DNA from: Erysipelotrichaceae bacterium | GTDB taxonomy: Bacteria > Bacillota_I > Bacilli_A > Erysipelotrichales > Erysipelotrichaceae | DNA: 5,678 nucleotides | NCBI GenBank assembly: GCA_024684175.1 | Contig: JAIKXJ010000081.1 | Location: 1 to 5,678 of the forward strand | Reading direction: 5' to 3' | Part shown: positions 1 through 5,213 of the stretch, piece by piece | Position numbering within the stretch: position 1 is the stretch's first letter | Layout of the letters: every line of letters starts with the position of its first letter | Program-made: the position numbers and the translations under genes | Notes under the pieces: generated by a model | Seen by the model: the letters and a program-made list of their open reading frames with translations, nothing else | Databases searched by the model: none | Told to the model about the DNA's origin: nothing

Positions 1-1088
1 AGCGCCACCGACAGAGCACCGCCGATATTGATGATCAGCGTCAGCAGCCCATAGGCATCGCCATACTGCACATTGCCGTAAACGGCAAAGGTGACGTTGG
101 ACAGCATGACGGCACAGGCATAGCTGAATCCCAAAAGAAGGGAACCGATCAGCAGCATCAGGTATCCGTTGTGCAAAAACAGAAGAATAAGCCCCAGGGC
201 AAAAGAAGAGACCAGGACAAGACCCGATTTGAGTTCACCGATCCTGTCCGATAAAAAACCGACCAGAAACTTGCCGCTGATATTTCCGATCATTGCCACG
301 GAGATCATAAACGCGCCCTGAGAGCTCAGATATCCTAATGATTCGCCATATCCTGAAAGGTGCTGGGCAATGGAACAGGTCGCTTGGCACAGGAAGGCGA
401 TGATCATCAGAAGAAAGAAATCAAGTGAATCTTTTCGGAAGACGATCTCATATGACTGCTTCTTCCGTATCTCGTTTTCTTCTTCTTTCAGATAAGGCCG
501 ATAGCCCGCTTCTTCAGGTGAGGCTTTGAGGAAAAACAATGCCGGCAGACAGACTAAGATCATCATCAAAACACTGAACAGCAAAGAAATACGGTAATCG
601 TATTTTTCAATGATCCTGCTTAAGACCGGAGACATGACAGCCCCGCCAAGTCCGGAGAACGCCATGACGATGCCCGAATAGGTCCCCCTTCCGGTGATGA
701 ACCAGTTGCCGATGATCATCGTGACGACCGGCGTATTGAAAAAACAGCTCGCGATGCCGCGGATGACCGAAAGCAGATAGATGATCATGAGATTTTTACT
801 GAATGCGATGCCGGCCGTCGAAAGAACAGTGATCAGTACAGAGATGATCAATACTTTTTTCAGACCGGAACGGTTTACGATCTTCAAGGCGTAGACCGAA
901 GCGAAACCGGTCGCCAACGTTGTTAATGTAGATGTCAGAGATATGGCGCCTCTGCCTACGCCCAAAGCCTCAGAGATCGGTTTGAAAAAGACCCCGTTGA
1001 CGTTGATGATCAGCCCTAAGGAACAGACCGCCAGACCGGCACAGGAGAGCAGTATCTCAAGTTTCTTCTTGAAGTCGACCGTTTTCAT
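1..1088 (-). CDS. MFS permease, MCT/OFA-like (3' end outside window)
   Basis: Integral membrane secondary transporter that would move a small organic solute across the cytoplasmic membrane; the substrate is unknown. The frame is open from ATG 1088 to the left edge (about 362 residues). Ten or eleven hydrophobic segments are visible, for example near residues 11-31, 77-94, 166-184, 219-237 and 285-303, so roughly the last helix of a 12-helix protein is missing. Family marks are FFKPISEALGVGRGAIS after helix 1, a charged central loop beginning SPEEAGYRP near residue 190, and GKFLVGFLSDRIG near 270-283, the MFS motif-A-like turn between helices 8 and 9. These resemble monocarboxylate/oxalate-formate antiporter type carriers, but closer assignment is inference. 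An in-frame TAA lies five codons upstream of the ATG, fixing the start region, yet no clear Shine-Dalgarno is seen. It is divergent from the NTF2-like pair and may carry the substrate or product of those enzymes. Confidence 0.9.
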   Translation of the reverse strand, partial: MKTVDFKKKLEILLSCAGLAVCSLGLIINVNGVFFKPISEALGVGRGAISLTSTLTTLATGFASVYALKIVNRSGLKKVLIISVLITVLSTAGIAFSKNLMIIYLLSVIRGIASCFFNTPVVTMIIGNWFITGRGTYSGIVMAFSGLGGAVMSPVLSRIIEKYDYRISLLFSVLMMILVCLPALFFLKASPEEAGYRPYLKEEENEIRKKQSYEIVFRKDSLDFFLLMIIAFLCQATCSIAQHLSGYGESLGYLSSQGAFMISVAMIGNISGKFLVGFLSDRIGELKSGLVLVSSFALGLILLFLHNGYLMLLIGSLLLGFSYACAVMLSNVTFAVYGNVQYGDAYGLLTLIINIGGALSVA

Positions 1089-1138
1089 TACATCTATATC
1101 TTATGCTGTCTTTTTACATATCTATGCGGATGGATTTG

Positions 1139-1150
1139 CACCGTCCGGTG
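1139..1150. repeat. Short inverted repeat CACCG-TC-CGGTG
   Basis: Two 5-bp arms (CACCG and CGGTG) are separated by 2 bp within the divergent control region, just downstream of the possible TTGCAC box. It is GC-rich against an AT-rich background. It could be an operator half-site pair, but the arms are short and chance is possible. Confidence 0.3.
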
Positions 1151-1166
1151 AAAGCATATTTCTTTT

Positions 1167-1180
1167 ATTCATGCATGAAT
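1167..1180. promoter_or_regulatory. Perfect 14-bp palindrome, candidate operator
   Basis: ATTCATGCATGAAT is a perfect palindrome 38 bp upstream of ATG 1218 and 79 bp from the permease start, inside the divergent control region. Its size and place suit a dimeric repressor or activator controlling both directions. No regulator gene lies in the window, so the binding protein is unknown. The sequence is seen; the role is inferred. Confidence 0.5.
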
Positions 1181-1217
1181 CTGTTAAGGTTAAGTTGTCA
1201 AAAAGGAGGTTTTTCTC

Positions 1218-2276
1218 ATGTACGATGCGGCATATCAGGAATTCTATTCCGGTGAAAACCGAAAGGCGATGCATAAGGCATTCTGCGATCTGATCGAAAT
1301 GTTAAGAACTGACGATTTTTCAAAAATAAATGAAGTGCTGACTCAGGATTGCCTTGCGGATCTATCGACTGTAGGACATCTGAAAGGGATCGAAGAAATC
1401 AAGGAGAAGATCGGCTGGCCGGGACCCGCATGCAATGTGTCGAAGATCACGGTCTGGAACTTCGTCGCCAGAAGCCATGAAGACAGAGGCCGGATGTTCG
1501 CCTATGTGCAGTGCACAAGAGCGATCGAAACAGATGAAGATCTTTATCCGTTCCTTTTCGGCGGACAGTTCGTCAACTCTTTTGTAAAGGAAGATGGAAT
1601 ATGGAAAATGGATCATATCCGCTTCGATCTGATCTACGAAGAAGGAAACGACCTCTTTGTCAAAGACAAATGGACGACGATCAACTACGGCCTGTATTCG
1701 GGACACGAACCGATGGTCAATGCGGAACTCGATTCTCCCTGGCGTGTCATTCCCGATGATGATGAAAAACTGTCCGACGAAGAAGAGATCTTTGAACTGA
1801 TGTATAAATATGCGTTTGTTTTTGACAATGCCGATTTTGAATTCATGCACACGTTCGTGACCGATGACTTCTGGATCAACGGATCAGGGGAAGATCTGCC
1901 TTATCCGGATGATCCGCCGAGAAGCGGTGACTTCCCCGGTCTCAGGGCAGTCAACGACTTCCTGAAATCCAAACACAGGAACGAAGCCAAGATGATCCAC
2001 AGCTGCCGCATGGACAGGATCGAATATGAAGATGAAAACACAGTCCATGCCTATATGCCAAGAGGCGAGGAATACCGTCTCAAGAACCATAATCCCGATA
2101 AGGAATCCATTCATTCGATGGTGACGACGGCGATGCACCACATCTACGCAAAGAAGATCGACGGGATCTGGCGGATGTATAAATACCGCATCACACCGGA
2201 ACTGCGCTTCGATCCGATGAGCGATGAACAGATCCGTTACGATGAATACATCCGAAGGAGGAAAGACAATGCGTAA
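1218..2276 (+). CDS. Tandem NTF2/SnoaL-like two-domain protein
   Basis: Cytosolic protein of 352 residues with no signal peptide or membrane segment. Two cone-fold NTF2/SnoaL-like domains are apparent. Domain 1 (about 15-145) has the helix-rich start, GHLKGIEEIKEKI at 53-65 and the closing strand FVKEDGIWKMDHIRFDL (122-138). Domain 2 (about 185-330) starts with MYKYAFVFDNADF and ends with the strand KKIDGIWRMYKYRI. In domain 2 Tyr198, Asp203 and His261 sit in the places used by SnoaL_4-type dehydratases and isomerases such as the bile-acid 7-alpha-dehydratase BaiE (Tyr30/Asp35/His83 as I recall them). This suggests acid-base chemistry (dehydration, isomerisation or cyclisation) on a hydrophobic ring compound; the substrate is unknown. 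A ribosome binding site AAAGGAGG 8 nt upstream supports ATG 1218. Its 3' end overlaps the next gene by 8 bp, indicating co-translation. Most single-domain relatives are about 130-170 residues, so the tandem form is notable. Confidence in the fold is good, in function low. Confidence 0.85.
   Translation: MYDAAYQEFYSGENRKAMHKAFCDLIEMLRTDDFSKINEVLTQDCLADLSTVGHLKGIEEIKEKIGWPGPACNVSKITVWNFVARSHEDRGRMFAYVQCTRAIETDEDLYPFLFGGQFVNSFVKEDGIWKMDHIRFDLIYEEGNDLFVKDKWTTINYGLYSGHEPMVNAELDSPWRVIPDDDEKLSDEEEIFELMYKYAFVFDNADFEFMHTFVTDDFWINGSGEDLPYPDDPPRSGDFPGLRAVNDFLKSKHRNEAKMIHSCRMDRIEYEDENTVHAYMPRGEEYRLKNHNPDKESIHSMVTTAMHHIYAKKIDGIWRMYKYRITPELRFDPMSDEQIRYDEYIRRRKDNA
2255..2261 (+). promoter_or_regulatory. Ribosome binding site fixing the start of the second NTF2-like gene
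   Basis: AAGGAGG lies inside the end of the preceding gene, 7 nt before ATG 2269. An earlier in-frame ATG at 2224 exists but has no such site and would add 15 residues (starting MNRSVTMNTSEGGK) that are only an out-of-frame reading of the upstream gene. The start at 2269 is preferred. Confidence 0.85.
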
Positions 2277-3027
2277 GATCGAACAGGAATTTTTCACTTA
2301 TCTGGAAAAACTGGCAAACGGCAAAGGCGATCTGAAACTGCCTGCGGATGATTTCAATGTCAGAGACATCACCGTGACCAATCTCATCAATGTAAACGAA
2401 AAGATCCTTTACGGCGATGTCCATTTCCTCTTCGGCTATGATGACGGATCGGAAATGTTTACGACAAATCTCGGTTACCGTTTTTCATACCGCAATGACG
2501 AAGAAGTGAAAAAAGATCTCGTCTATCTTTCCGGTAACAATTATCTCTTTAAAGATTTCCGGATCTCGGAAAAAAGCGGGATCGACAACAGTCCTCTATA
2601 TGAGTATGCCGTTTCAAATGACCGCGAACTGGTCTATCTGTTTACCTGGGCAATAGATACGGAGGACAGTGCACTGTTTGAAAAATGCTGCAGCGATGAT
2701 GTGTATATCAAGCGGGCAGGTGTCAACGGGGATCTCTATGAACTGAAGGGAAAAGAAGGGATCGAAGAGTTCATCAGGAAAGACAAAGCTTACTACAGAG
2801 ACAACATGTACAGCCTCGTCATTGAAAAAGAAAACGATGAACAGCTGCTCGCCTATCATCTATATCCTGCAAATACCGGCAACAAACACCTGGGTTCCAA
2901 TACCAGATACGCCCAGTTCTTTAACGAGGATATCACTTTTACGACTAAGGATCATAAGATCACCAAAGCGGATCTCAGAAGAAAAGAAAGACCGATCATA
3001 AAGAGACAGCAGTTGATCGTTTTGTAG
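2269..3027 (+). CDS. NTF2/SnoaL-like paralogue of the upstream gene, dyad residues apparently lost
   Basis: Predicted cytosolic protein of 252 residues, acidic and rich in Tyr and Phe, without signal peptide or membrane helix. By eye it lines up with the upstream protein over both halves. NVRDITVTN (30-38) matches NVSKITVWN; GYRFSYRNDEEVKKD followed by YLFKD (69-96) matches GGQFVNSFVKEDGIWKMD followed by LFVKD. In the C-terminal half, ELVYLFTWAIDTEDSALF (120-137) matches the ELMYKYAFVFDNADFEFM stretch. The N-terminal domain lacks the leading helices and is probably degenerate. At the dehydratase-like positions Asp is kept (Asp130), but Tyr appears to be Phe125 and His appears to be Tyr181. 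It may be an inactive or altered partner, for example the second subunit of a heteromer, since NTF2-like proteins commonly dimerise. It overlaps the upstream gene by 8 bp, so it is almost surely co-transcribed. No exact family name is recognised. Confidence 0.8.
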   Translation: MRKIEQEFFTYLEKLANGKGDLKLPADDFNVRDITVTNLINVNEKILYGDVHFLFGYDDGSEMFTTNLGYRFSYRNDEEVKKDLVYLSGNNYLFKDFRISEKSGIDNSPLYEYAVSNDRELVYLFTWAIDTEDSALFEKCCSDDVYIKRAGVNGDLYELKGKEGIEEFIRKDKAYYRDNMYSLVIEKENDEQLLAYHLYPANTGNKHLGSNTRYAQFFNEDITFTTKDHKITKADLRRKERPIIKRQQLIVL

Positions 3028-3046
3028 AATATGGAAAGATATGATA

Positions 3047-3076
3047 TTGAAACGAAAAGAAACGCTTCGATAAAAT
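3047..3076 (+). promoter_or_regulatory. Candidate sigma-A promoter for the aldo/keto reductase
   Basis: TTGAAA (3047-3052) and TAAAAT (3071-3076) each match the housekeeping -35 and -10 consensus at five of six bases, with an 18-bp spacer. They lie in the 105-bp gap before the reductase. This would give the reductase its own transcript, although no terminator is seen after the preceding gene at 3027, so read-through from the NTF2-like operon is also likely. Confidence 0.45.
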
Positions 3077-3132
3077 GAGAAAAACAAGTCTTTGAAAACA
3101 ATGCGGAAACATCATTAAGGAAGGTACAAGAC

Positions 3133-4170
3133 ATGAAATATACAAAACTGGGAAACTCCGATCTGAACGTATCAAGGATCTGTCTGGGATGCATGGGGTT
3201 CGGCGATCCTGAAAAAGGCCAGCATCGCTGGACATTGGGTGAAGAGGAATCGGAAAGGATCATCACGAAAGCATATGAGGCAGGCATCAATTTCTTTGAT
3301 ACTGCCATCGCCTATCAGTCCGGGACTTCCGAACAGTACCTGGGAAAGACATTGAAAAAGATCGCCAAAAGAGACGATGTCGTGGTGGCAACGAAGTTCC
3401 TGCCCAGGACGAACGAAGAGATCGAAGCAGGCATCAGCGGACAGGAACATATCGCAAGGATGCTGAATAAATCGCTGGAAAACCTGGGGATGGACTTCGT
3501 GGACTTATATATCTATCACATGTGGGACTGGAATACACCGCTCTATGACATCATGGAAGGACTGAATGATATGGTCAGGGAAGGAAAGGCCAGATACATC
3601 GGGATCTCCAACTGTTTCGCCTGGCAGCTGGCCAAGGCCAATGCGCTGGCTGAAAAACACGGCTTTGCGAAATTCATCTCGATCCAAGGCCATTACAACC
3701 TGATCTTCCGGGAAGAAGAAAGAGAAATGGCCGGGTTATGTCTCGAAGACAACATCGCCATGACTCCGTATTCTGCCCTTGCGGCAGGAAGACTGTCAAG
3801 ACTTCCGGAAGAGAGCACCAGAAGACTGGTACTGGATGAATATGCGAAATTCAAATATGATTCAACGAAACTGCAGGATGAGATCATCATCAGAAGAGTC
3901 TATGAACTCTCACGCAAATACGATGTACCGATGACTTCCGTTTCCCTTGCCTGGCTGCTTAACAAAGTCACTTCTCCGGTCACAGGCATGACCAAAGACA
4001 GTCACATCGAAGGTGCCGTGAACGCCGTCAAACTGGAACTCACTTCTCAAGATCTTGCTTATCTGGAAGAGCCATATATCCCGCATCCGCTGGCAGGCGT
4101 CATGGCTCAGAACAGACCGTCATCTTCCAGAGAGAAACACGTCTGGTCGACCGGAAGCCAGAAGATCTGA
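3133..4170 (+). CDS. Aldo/keto reductase, YajO-like
   Basis: Cytosolic NADPH-dependent oxidoreductase with an (alpha/beta)8 barrel that reduces aldehydes or ketones to alcohols. The 345 residues follow E. coli YajO from end to end: an N-terminal LGNSDLNVSRICLGCMGFG, GKARYIGISNCFAWQ (151-165), GHYNLIFREEEREM (186-199) and a closing EPYIPHPLAGV (313-323). The full catalytic tetrad is present: Asp56 in FFDTA, Tyr61, Lys88 in VVVATKF and His129 in LYIYHMWD. Ser159-Asn160, Gln185 and the GMTK stretch at 285-288 fit the cofactor pocket. The C-terminus runs about 20 residues beyond YajO as I recall it (near 324) with a Ser/Arg-rich tail of unknown use. The start is supported by AAGGAAGG 8 nt upstream. 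YajO has been linked to 1-deoxyxylulose-5-phosphate formation, but relatives reduce many carbonyls, so the substrate here is open. Context suggests it acts with the upstream NTF2-like proteins and the permease. Confidence 0.93.
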   Translation: MKYTKLGNSDLNVSRICLGCMGFGDPEKGQHRWTLGEEESERIITKAYEAGINFFDTAIAYQSGTSEQYLGKTLKKIAKRDDVVVATKFLPRTNEEIEAGISGQEHIARMLNKSLENLGMDFVDLYIYHMWDWNTPLYDIMEGLNDMVREGKARYIGISNCFAWQLAKANALAEKHGFAKFISIQGHYNLIFREEEREMAGLCLEDNIAMTPYSALAAGRLSRLPEESTRRLVLDEYAKFKYDSTKLQDEIIIRRVYELSRKYDVPMTSVSLAWLLNKVTSPVTGMTKDSHIEGAVNAVKLELTSQDLAYLEEPYIPHPLAGVMAQNRPSSSREKHVWSTGSQKI

Positions 4171-4240
4171 TACATTTTCAAACAGCGGTCCGCATACCGG
4201 CCGGCTCAAAGGGCTGCTTAAGGATATTCTCCGTTTCTTG

Positions 4241-4286
4241 AAGAAGGACTGCACTGCAGTCCTTCTTTCTTTCATGTTTTTTATTT
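4241..4286 (+). terminator. Intrinsic terminator after the aldo/keto reductase
   Basis: AAGAAGGACTGC (4241-4252), a 3-nt loop and GCAGTCCTTCTT (4256-4267) form a perfect 12-bp stem, followed by a T-rich run with TTTTTT at 4277-4282. The T tract is on the plus-strand side only, so it serves the reductase, 70 bp after its stop. The opposite strand has no U tract after the stem and would be a poor terminator for the HAD remnant. Confidence 0.85.
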
Positions 4287-4296
4287 ATGCATGTGT

Positions 4297-4799
4297 TTAC
4301 TGCTTCTTCTCATCGATCCAGCCGAACTTCACGCAGGCTTTATAGACGCCGTCTTCCGTCACGGGATCGGTGACGTAGTCTGCTTTTTCTTTCAGCTGCG
4401 GCTTGGCGTTGCCCATGGCGATGGAGAACCACTGCTTATCGAACATCCCCAGATCGTTGAGATCGTCGCCGAAGACCACGACGTCTTCTAGTCGCGCATG
4501 AAAATGGTCCATCATCTTATAGATATCGTTGGCTTTCTCGGTCGGCTCGACGAACAGATAGGTCTCATGAAAACGACACCAGGGAAGTTTTTTCAACGTC
4601 TCCAGTTCCTGTTCTTTCGGCGTCTTGCAGGCGACATAAGCTTTATAGATCTGCGGATAGGAAGAAGGATCCAGGTCCTTCTTGACGATCGTATCGAGAT
4701 AGACATCATGGGTGAAGTTCATATGTTGAACTTTGATTAGGTATCTTAGTTTATCACCTTCTCTGCATTGATGATATCAATGCAAAAATCGAATAAAGT
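4297..4799 (-). pseudogene. Remnant of a Cof-type HAD phosphatase, C-terminal part
   Basis: The readable part (stop at 4297; first ATG at 4722, 141 residues) is the C-terminal half of a Cof-type haloacid dehalogenase-like sugar-phosphate or flavin-nucleotide phosphatase, normally about 260-280 residues. Counting from that ATG, Lys63 in PTEKANDIYKM is the motif-III lysine, and VVFGDDLNDLGMF (82-94) is motif IV with the Mg-binding Asp86 and Asp90. It is followed by the usual SIAMGNAKPQLKEKADYV. The N-terminal half with the nucleophile DxDGT motif is absent. There is no ribosome binding site before 4722, and the frame reads in continuously (IKVQHMNF) from about 4773 up to an upstream TGA. Just upstream a different frame reads MSTLFDFCIDIINAEKVIN, which could be an earlier piece of the same protein, implying a frameshift near 4743-4755. 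The extent above 4740 is tentative. Most likely an inactive relic of deletion. Confidence 0.65.
4764..4784. repeat. Perfect inverted repeat, 9-bp arms with a 3-bp spacer
   Basis: TGCATTGAT, spacer GAT, ATCAATGCA. It lies at the broken upstream edge of the HAD remnant and could be an operator, a recombination scar or a coding coincidence (on the minus strand it reads CIDIINA). No U tract follows on either strand, so it is not a terminator. Confidence 0.5.
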
Positions 4800-4818
4800 G
4801 GACATATATGCTCACTTT
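4795..4818. repeat. 24-bp near-perfect palindrome centred on CATATATG
   Basis: Outer arms AAAGTG (4795-4800) and CACTTT (4813-4818) flank a self-complementary CATATATG (4803-4810). Only the two base pairs between arm and centre fail to match. It is 10 bp from the preceding palindrome. The form suits a dimeric DNA-binding protein, but no intact gene starts beside it. Confidence 0.5.
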
Positions 4819-4893
4819 TGTTCTTCAGCCAATAAAACATGCTTTTTTCGGCAAAATTTGAGATCATATTGCTGAAATAAACATATTATTTAG

Positions 4894-4913
4894 TGGGGGT
4901 TAAGATGGGGGTA
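4894..4913 (+). repeat. Paired direct repeat TGGGGGT(T)AA, 12-bp period
   Basis: TGGGGGT starts at 4894 and again at 4906, each followed by TAA or AA. The 12-bp period is close to one helical turn, as in arm-type sites of tyrosine recombinases. A similar pair lies at 5090-5112 on the other side of the tRNA-like stretch. Nearby, TTGACC at 4924-4929 is an inverted copy of the GGTCAA core found in that second pair. Confidence 0.5.
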
Positions 4914-4942
4914 AATTCTTCAATTGACCTACAAAGCTGTAT

Positions 4943-4999
4943 TTATCGTGTTGTGTGAGCCTATTCTCGAATCCCCTATTCTCTCCACCATTATCGTGT
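4943..4999 (+). other. tRNA/tmRNA-3'-end-like stretch, possible att core
   Basis: TTCTCGAATCCCCT followed by ATTCTCTCCACCA (ending at 4990) resembles the T-loop to CCA end of a tRNA or tmRNA, a common target of integrases. It is not a working RNA gene: there is no upstream acceptor, D or anticodon part, the T-stem does not pair, and the spacing to CCA is 2 nt too long. A 9-bp direct repeat TTATCGTGT flanks it at 4943-4951 and 4991-4999. An attachment-site relic is one reading; chance similarity is another. Confidence 0.35.
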
Positions 5000-5008
5000 C
5001 AATGCAAG

Positions 5009-5035
5009 AAAGTGCCGATAAAAAGGCACTTTTTT
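5009..5035 (+). terminator. Terminator-like hairpin downstream of the tRNA-like stretch
   Basis: AAAGTGCC (5009-5016), an 8-nt A-rich loop and GGCACTTT (5025-5032) form an 8-bp stem running into a T tract (TTTTTT at 5030-5035). It sits 18 bp after the CCACCA end, where a stable-RNA gene would have its terminator, which supports the relic reading. No intact gene in the window ends just before it. Confidence 0.65.
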
Positions 5036-5052
5036 CATGTTTATACCCACTT

Positions 5053-5073
5053 GTGGTCGATGATTTTGACCAC
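5053..5073. repeat. Inverted repeat GTGGTC / GACCAC
   Basis: Six-bp arms at 5053-5058 and 5068-5073 with a 9-nt spacer. The right arm overlaps TTTTGACC (5064-5071), the inverted copy of GGTCAAAA at 5093-5100, so this dyad may be part of the same family of sites. There is no U tract. Confidence 0.4.
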
Positions 5074-5089
5074 GATCTTACATCACAAA

Positions 5090-5112
5090 CGGGGTCAAAA
5101 ATCGGGGTCAAA
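5090..5112 (+). repeat. Paired direct repeat CGGGGTCAAA, 13-bp period
   Basis: Two exact 10-bp copies at 5090-5099 and 5103-5112. Together with inverted TTTTGACC at 5064 and TTGACC at 4924 they form a cluster of GGTCAA sites. Paired GGGGTCAAA-type repeats of this kind are, as I recall, seen beside integrase attachment sites in Bacillota; treat that as inference. Confidence 0.5.
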
Positions 5113-5136
5113 CAATAATGCTATAAAGATAGATCC

Positions 5137-5167
5137 GGGGGACAGACCTGAAAACGGCAGACAGGTC
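5137..5167. repeat. GGGGGACAGACCTG element with GACCTG / CAGGTC arms
   Basis: A G-rich start (5137-5141) leads into ACAGACCTG. The arm GACCTG (5145-5150) is matched by CAGGTC (5162-5167) across an 11-nt spacer. It resembles small dispersed intergenic repeats carrying GGGACAGACCTG, but a single copy cannot prove a repeat family. Confidence 0.3.
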
Positions 5168-5177
5168 ACTTTATACT

Positions 5178-5213
5178 GCAGAAACAAAAGAAGGAGAACC
5201 TTCTCCTTCTTTT
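5178..5213 (-). terminator. Intrinsic terminator of the MBL-fold gene, overlapping its stop
   Basis: AAAAGAAGGAGAA (5186-5198) and TTCTCCTTCTTTT (5201-5213) are perfect 13-bp complements around a CC centre. Read on the minus strand, the stem is followed by a U-rich stretch (TTTTGTTTC). The stem begins at the last base of the TGA stop codon (5213-5215), so termination is tight against the end of translation. It is symmetric enough to slow plus-strand transcripts too. Confidence 0.8.

Larger units (their letters stand above)
1089..1217. promoter_or_regulatory. Divergent intergenic control region
   Basis: This 129-bp gap separates the leftward permease from the rightward NTF2-like pair, so it must hold the promoters for both unless longer transcripts read through. 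It contains two dyads, listed separately. On the minus strand a TTGACA (complement of 1197-1202) could be a -35 box for the permease, but no convincing -10 follows at 17 bp. On the plus strand TTGCAC at 1136-1141 is followed by TATTTC at only 15 bp. I therefore make no firm promoter call. The plus-strand ribosome binding site AAAGGAGG ends at 1209, 8 nt before ATG 1218. Confidence 0.6.
4800..5185. other. Gene-free, AT-rich, dyad-packed junction
   Basis: I see no credible gene here. Open frames across it are short, lack ribosome binding sites and show no protein family pattern. It is more AT-rich than the flanking genes up to about 5050. It holds paired GGGGT repeats at both sides, a tRNA/tmRNA-3'-end-like stretch, a terminator-like hairpin and other dyads, all listed separately. 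A further loose inverted pair, TTCAGC (4824-4829) and GCTGAA (4871-4876), is also present. The layout suggests an old insertion or attachment site. Confidence 0.6.

Noticed and set aside
943..1293. 116-residue plus-strand frame across the permease start and the divergent region
   Set aside because: It is antisense to the permease and runs across the promoter region into the NTF2-like gene in another frame, with no ribosome binding site and no family pattern.
1362..1850. 162-residue minus-strand frame
   Set aside because: It lies fully inside the first NTF2-like gene as an antisense shadow and lacks a ribosome binding site.
2224..2268. Longer start for the second NTF2-like gene at ATG 2224
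   Set aside because: The AAGGAGG at 2255-2261 is 7 nt before ATG 2269, and the extra 15 residues are an out-of-frame reading of the upstream gene.
2952..3308. 118-residue minus-strand frame spanning the gap before the reductase
   Set aside because: It is antisense to two well-supported genes and to the intergenic promoter, with no protein family signal.
1..4286. A bai bile-acid dehydroxylation operon
   Set aside because: Only loose analogues of the carrier and the SnoaL-like dehydratase are present. No CoA ligase, CoA transferase, flavin reductase or short-chain dehydrogenase is visible, and the reductase is a YajO-type aldo/keto reductase.
4498..4740. 80-residue plus-strand frame over the HAD remnant
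   Set aside because: It is the complement of a clear HAD C-terminal domain, so it is a shadow.
4957..4990. Functional tRNA or tmRNA gene
   Set aside because: Only a 3'-end-like piece exists: the T-stem does not pair, the distance to CCA is 2 nt too long and no matching 5' part lies upstream.
4894..5112. CRISPR array
   Set aside because: The repeats are 7-10 bp with 12-13 bp periods and only two copies each; there are no spacers of normal size and no cas genes.
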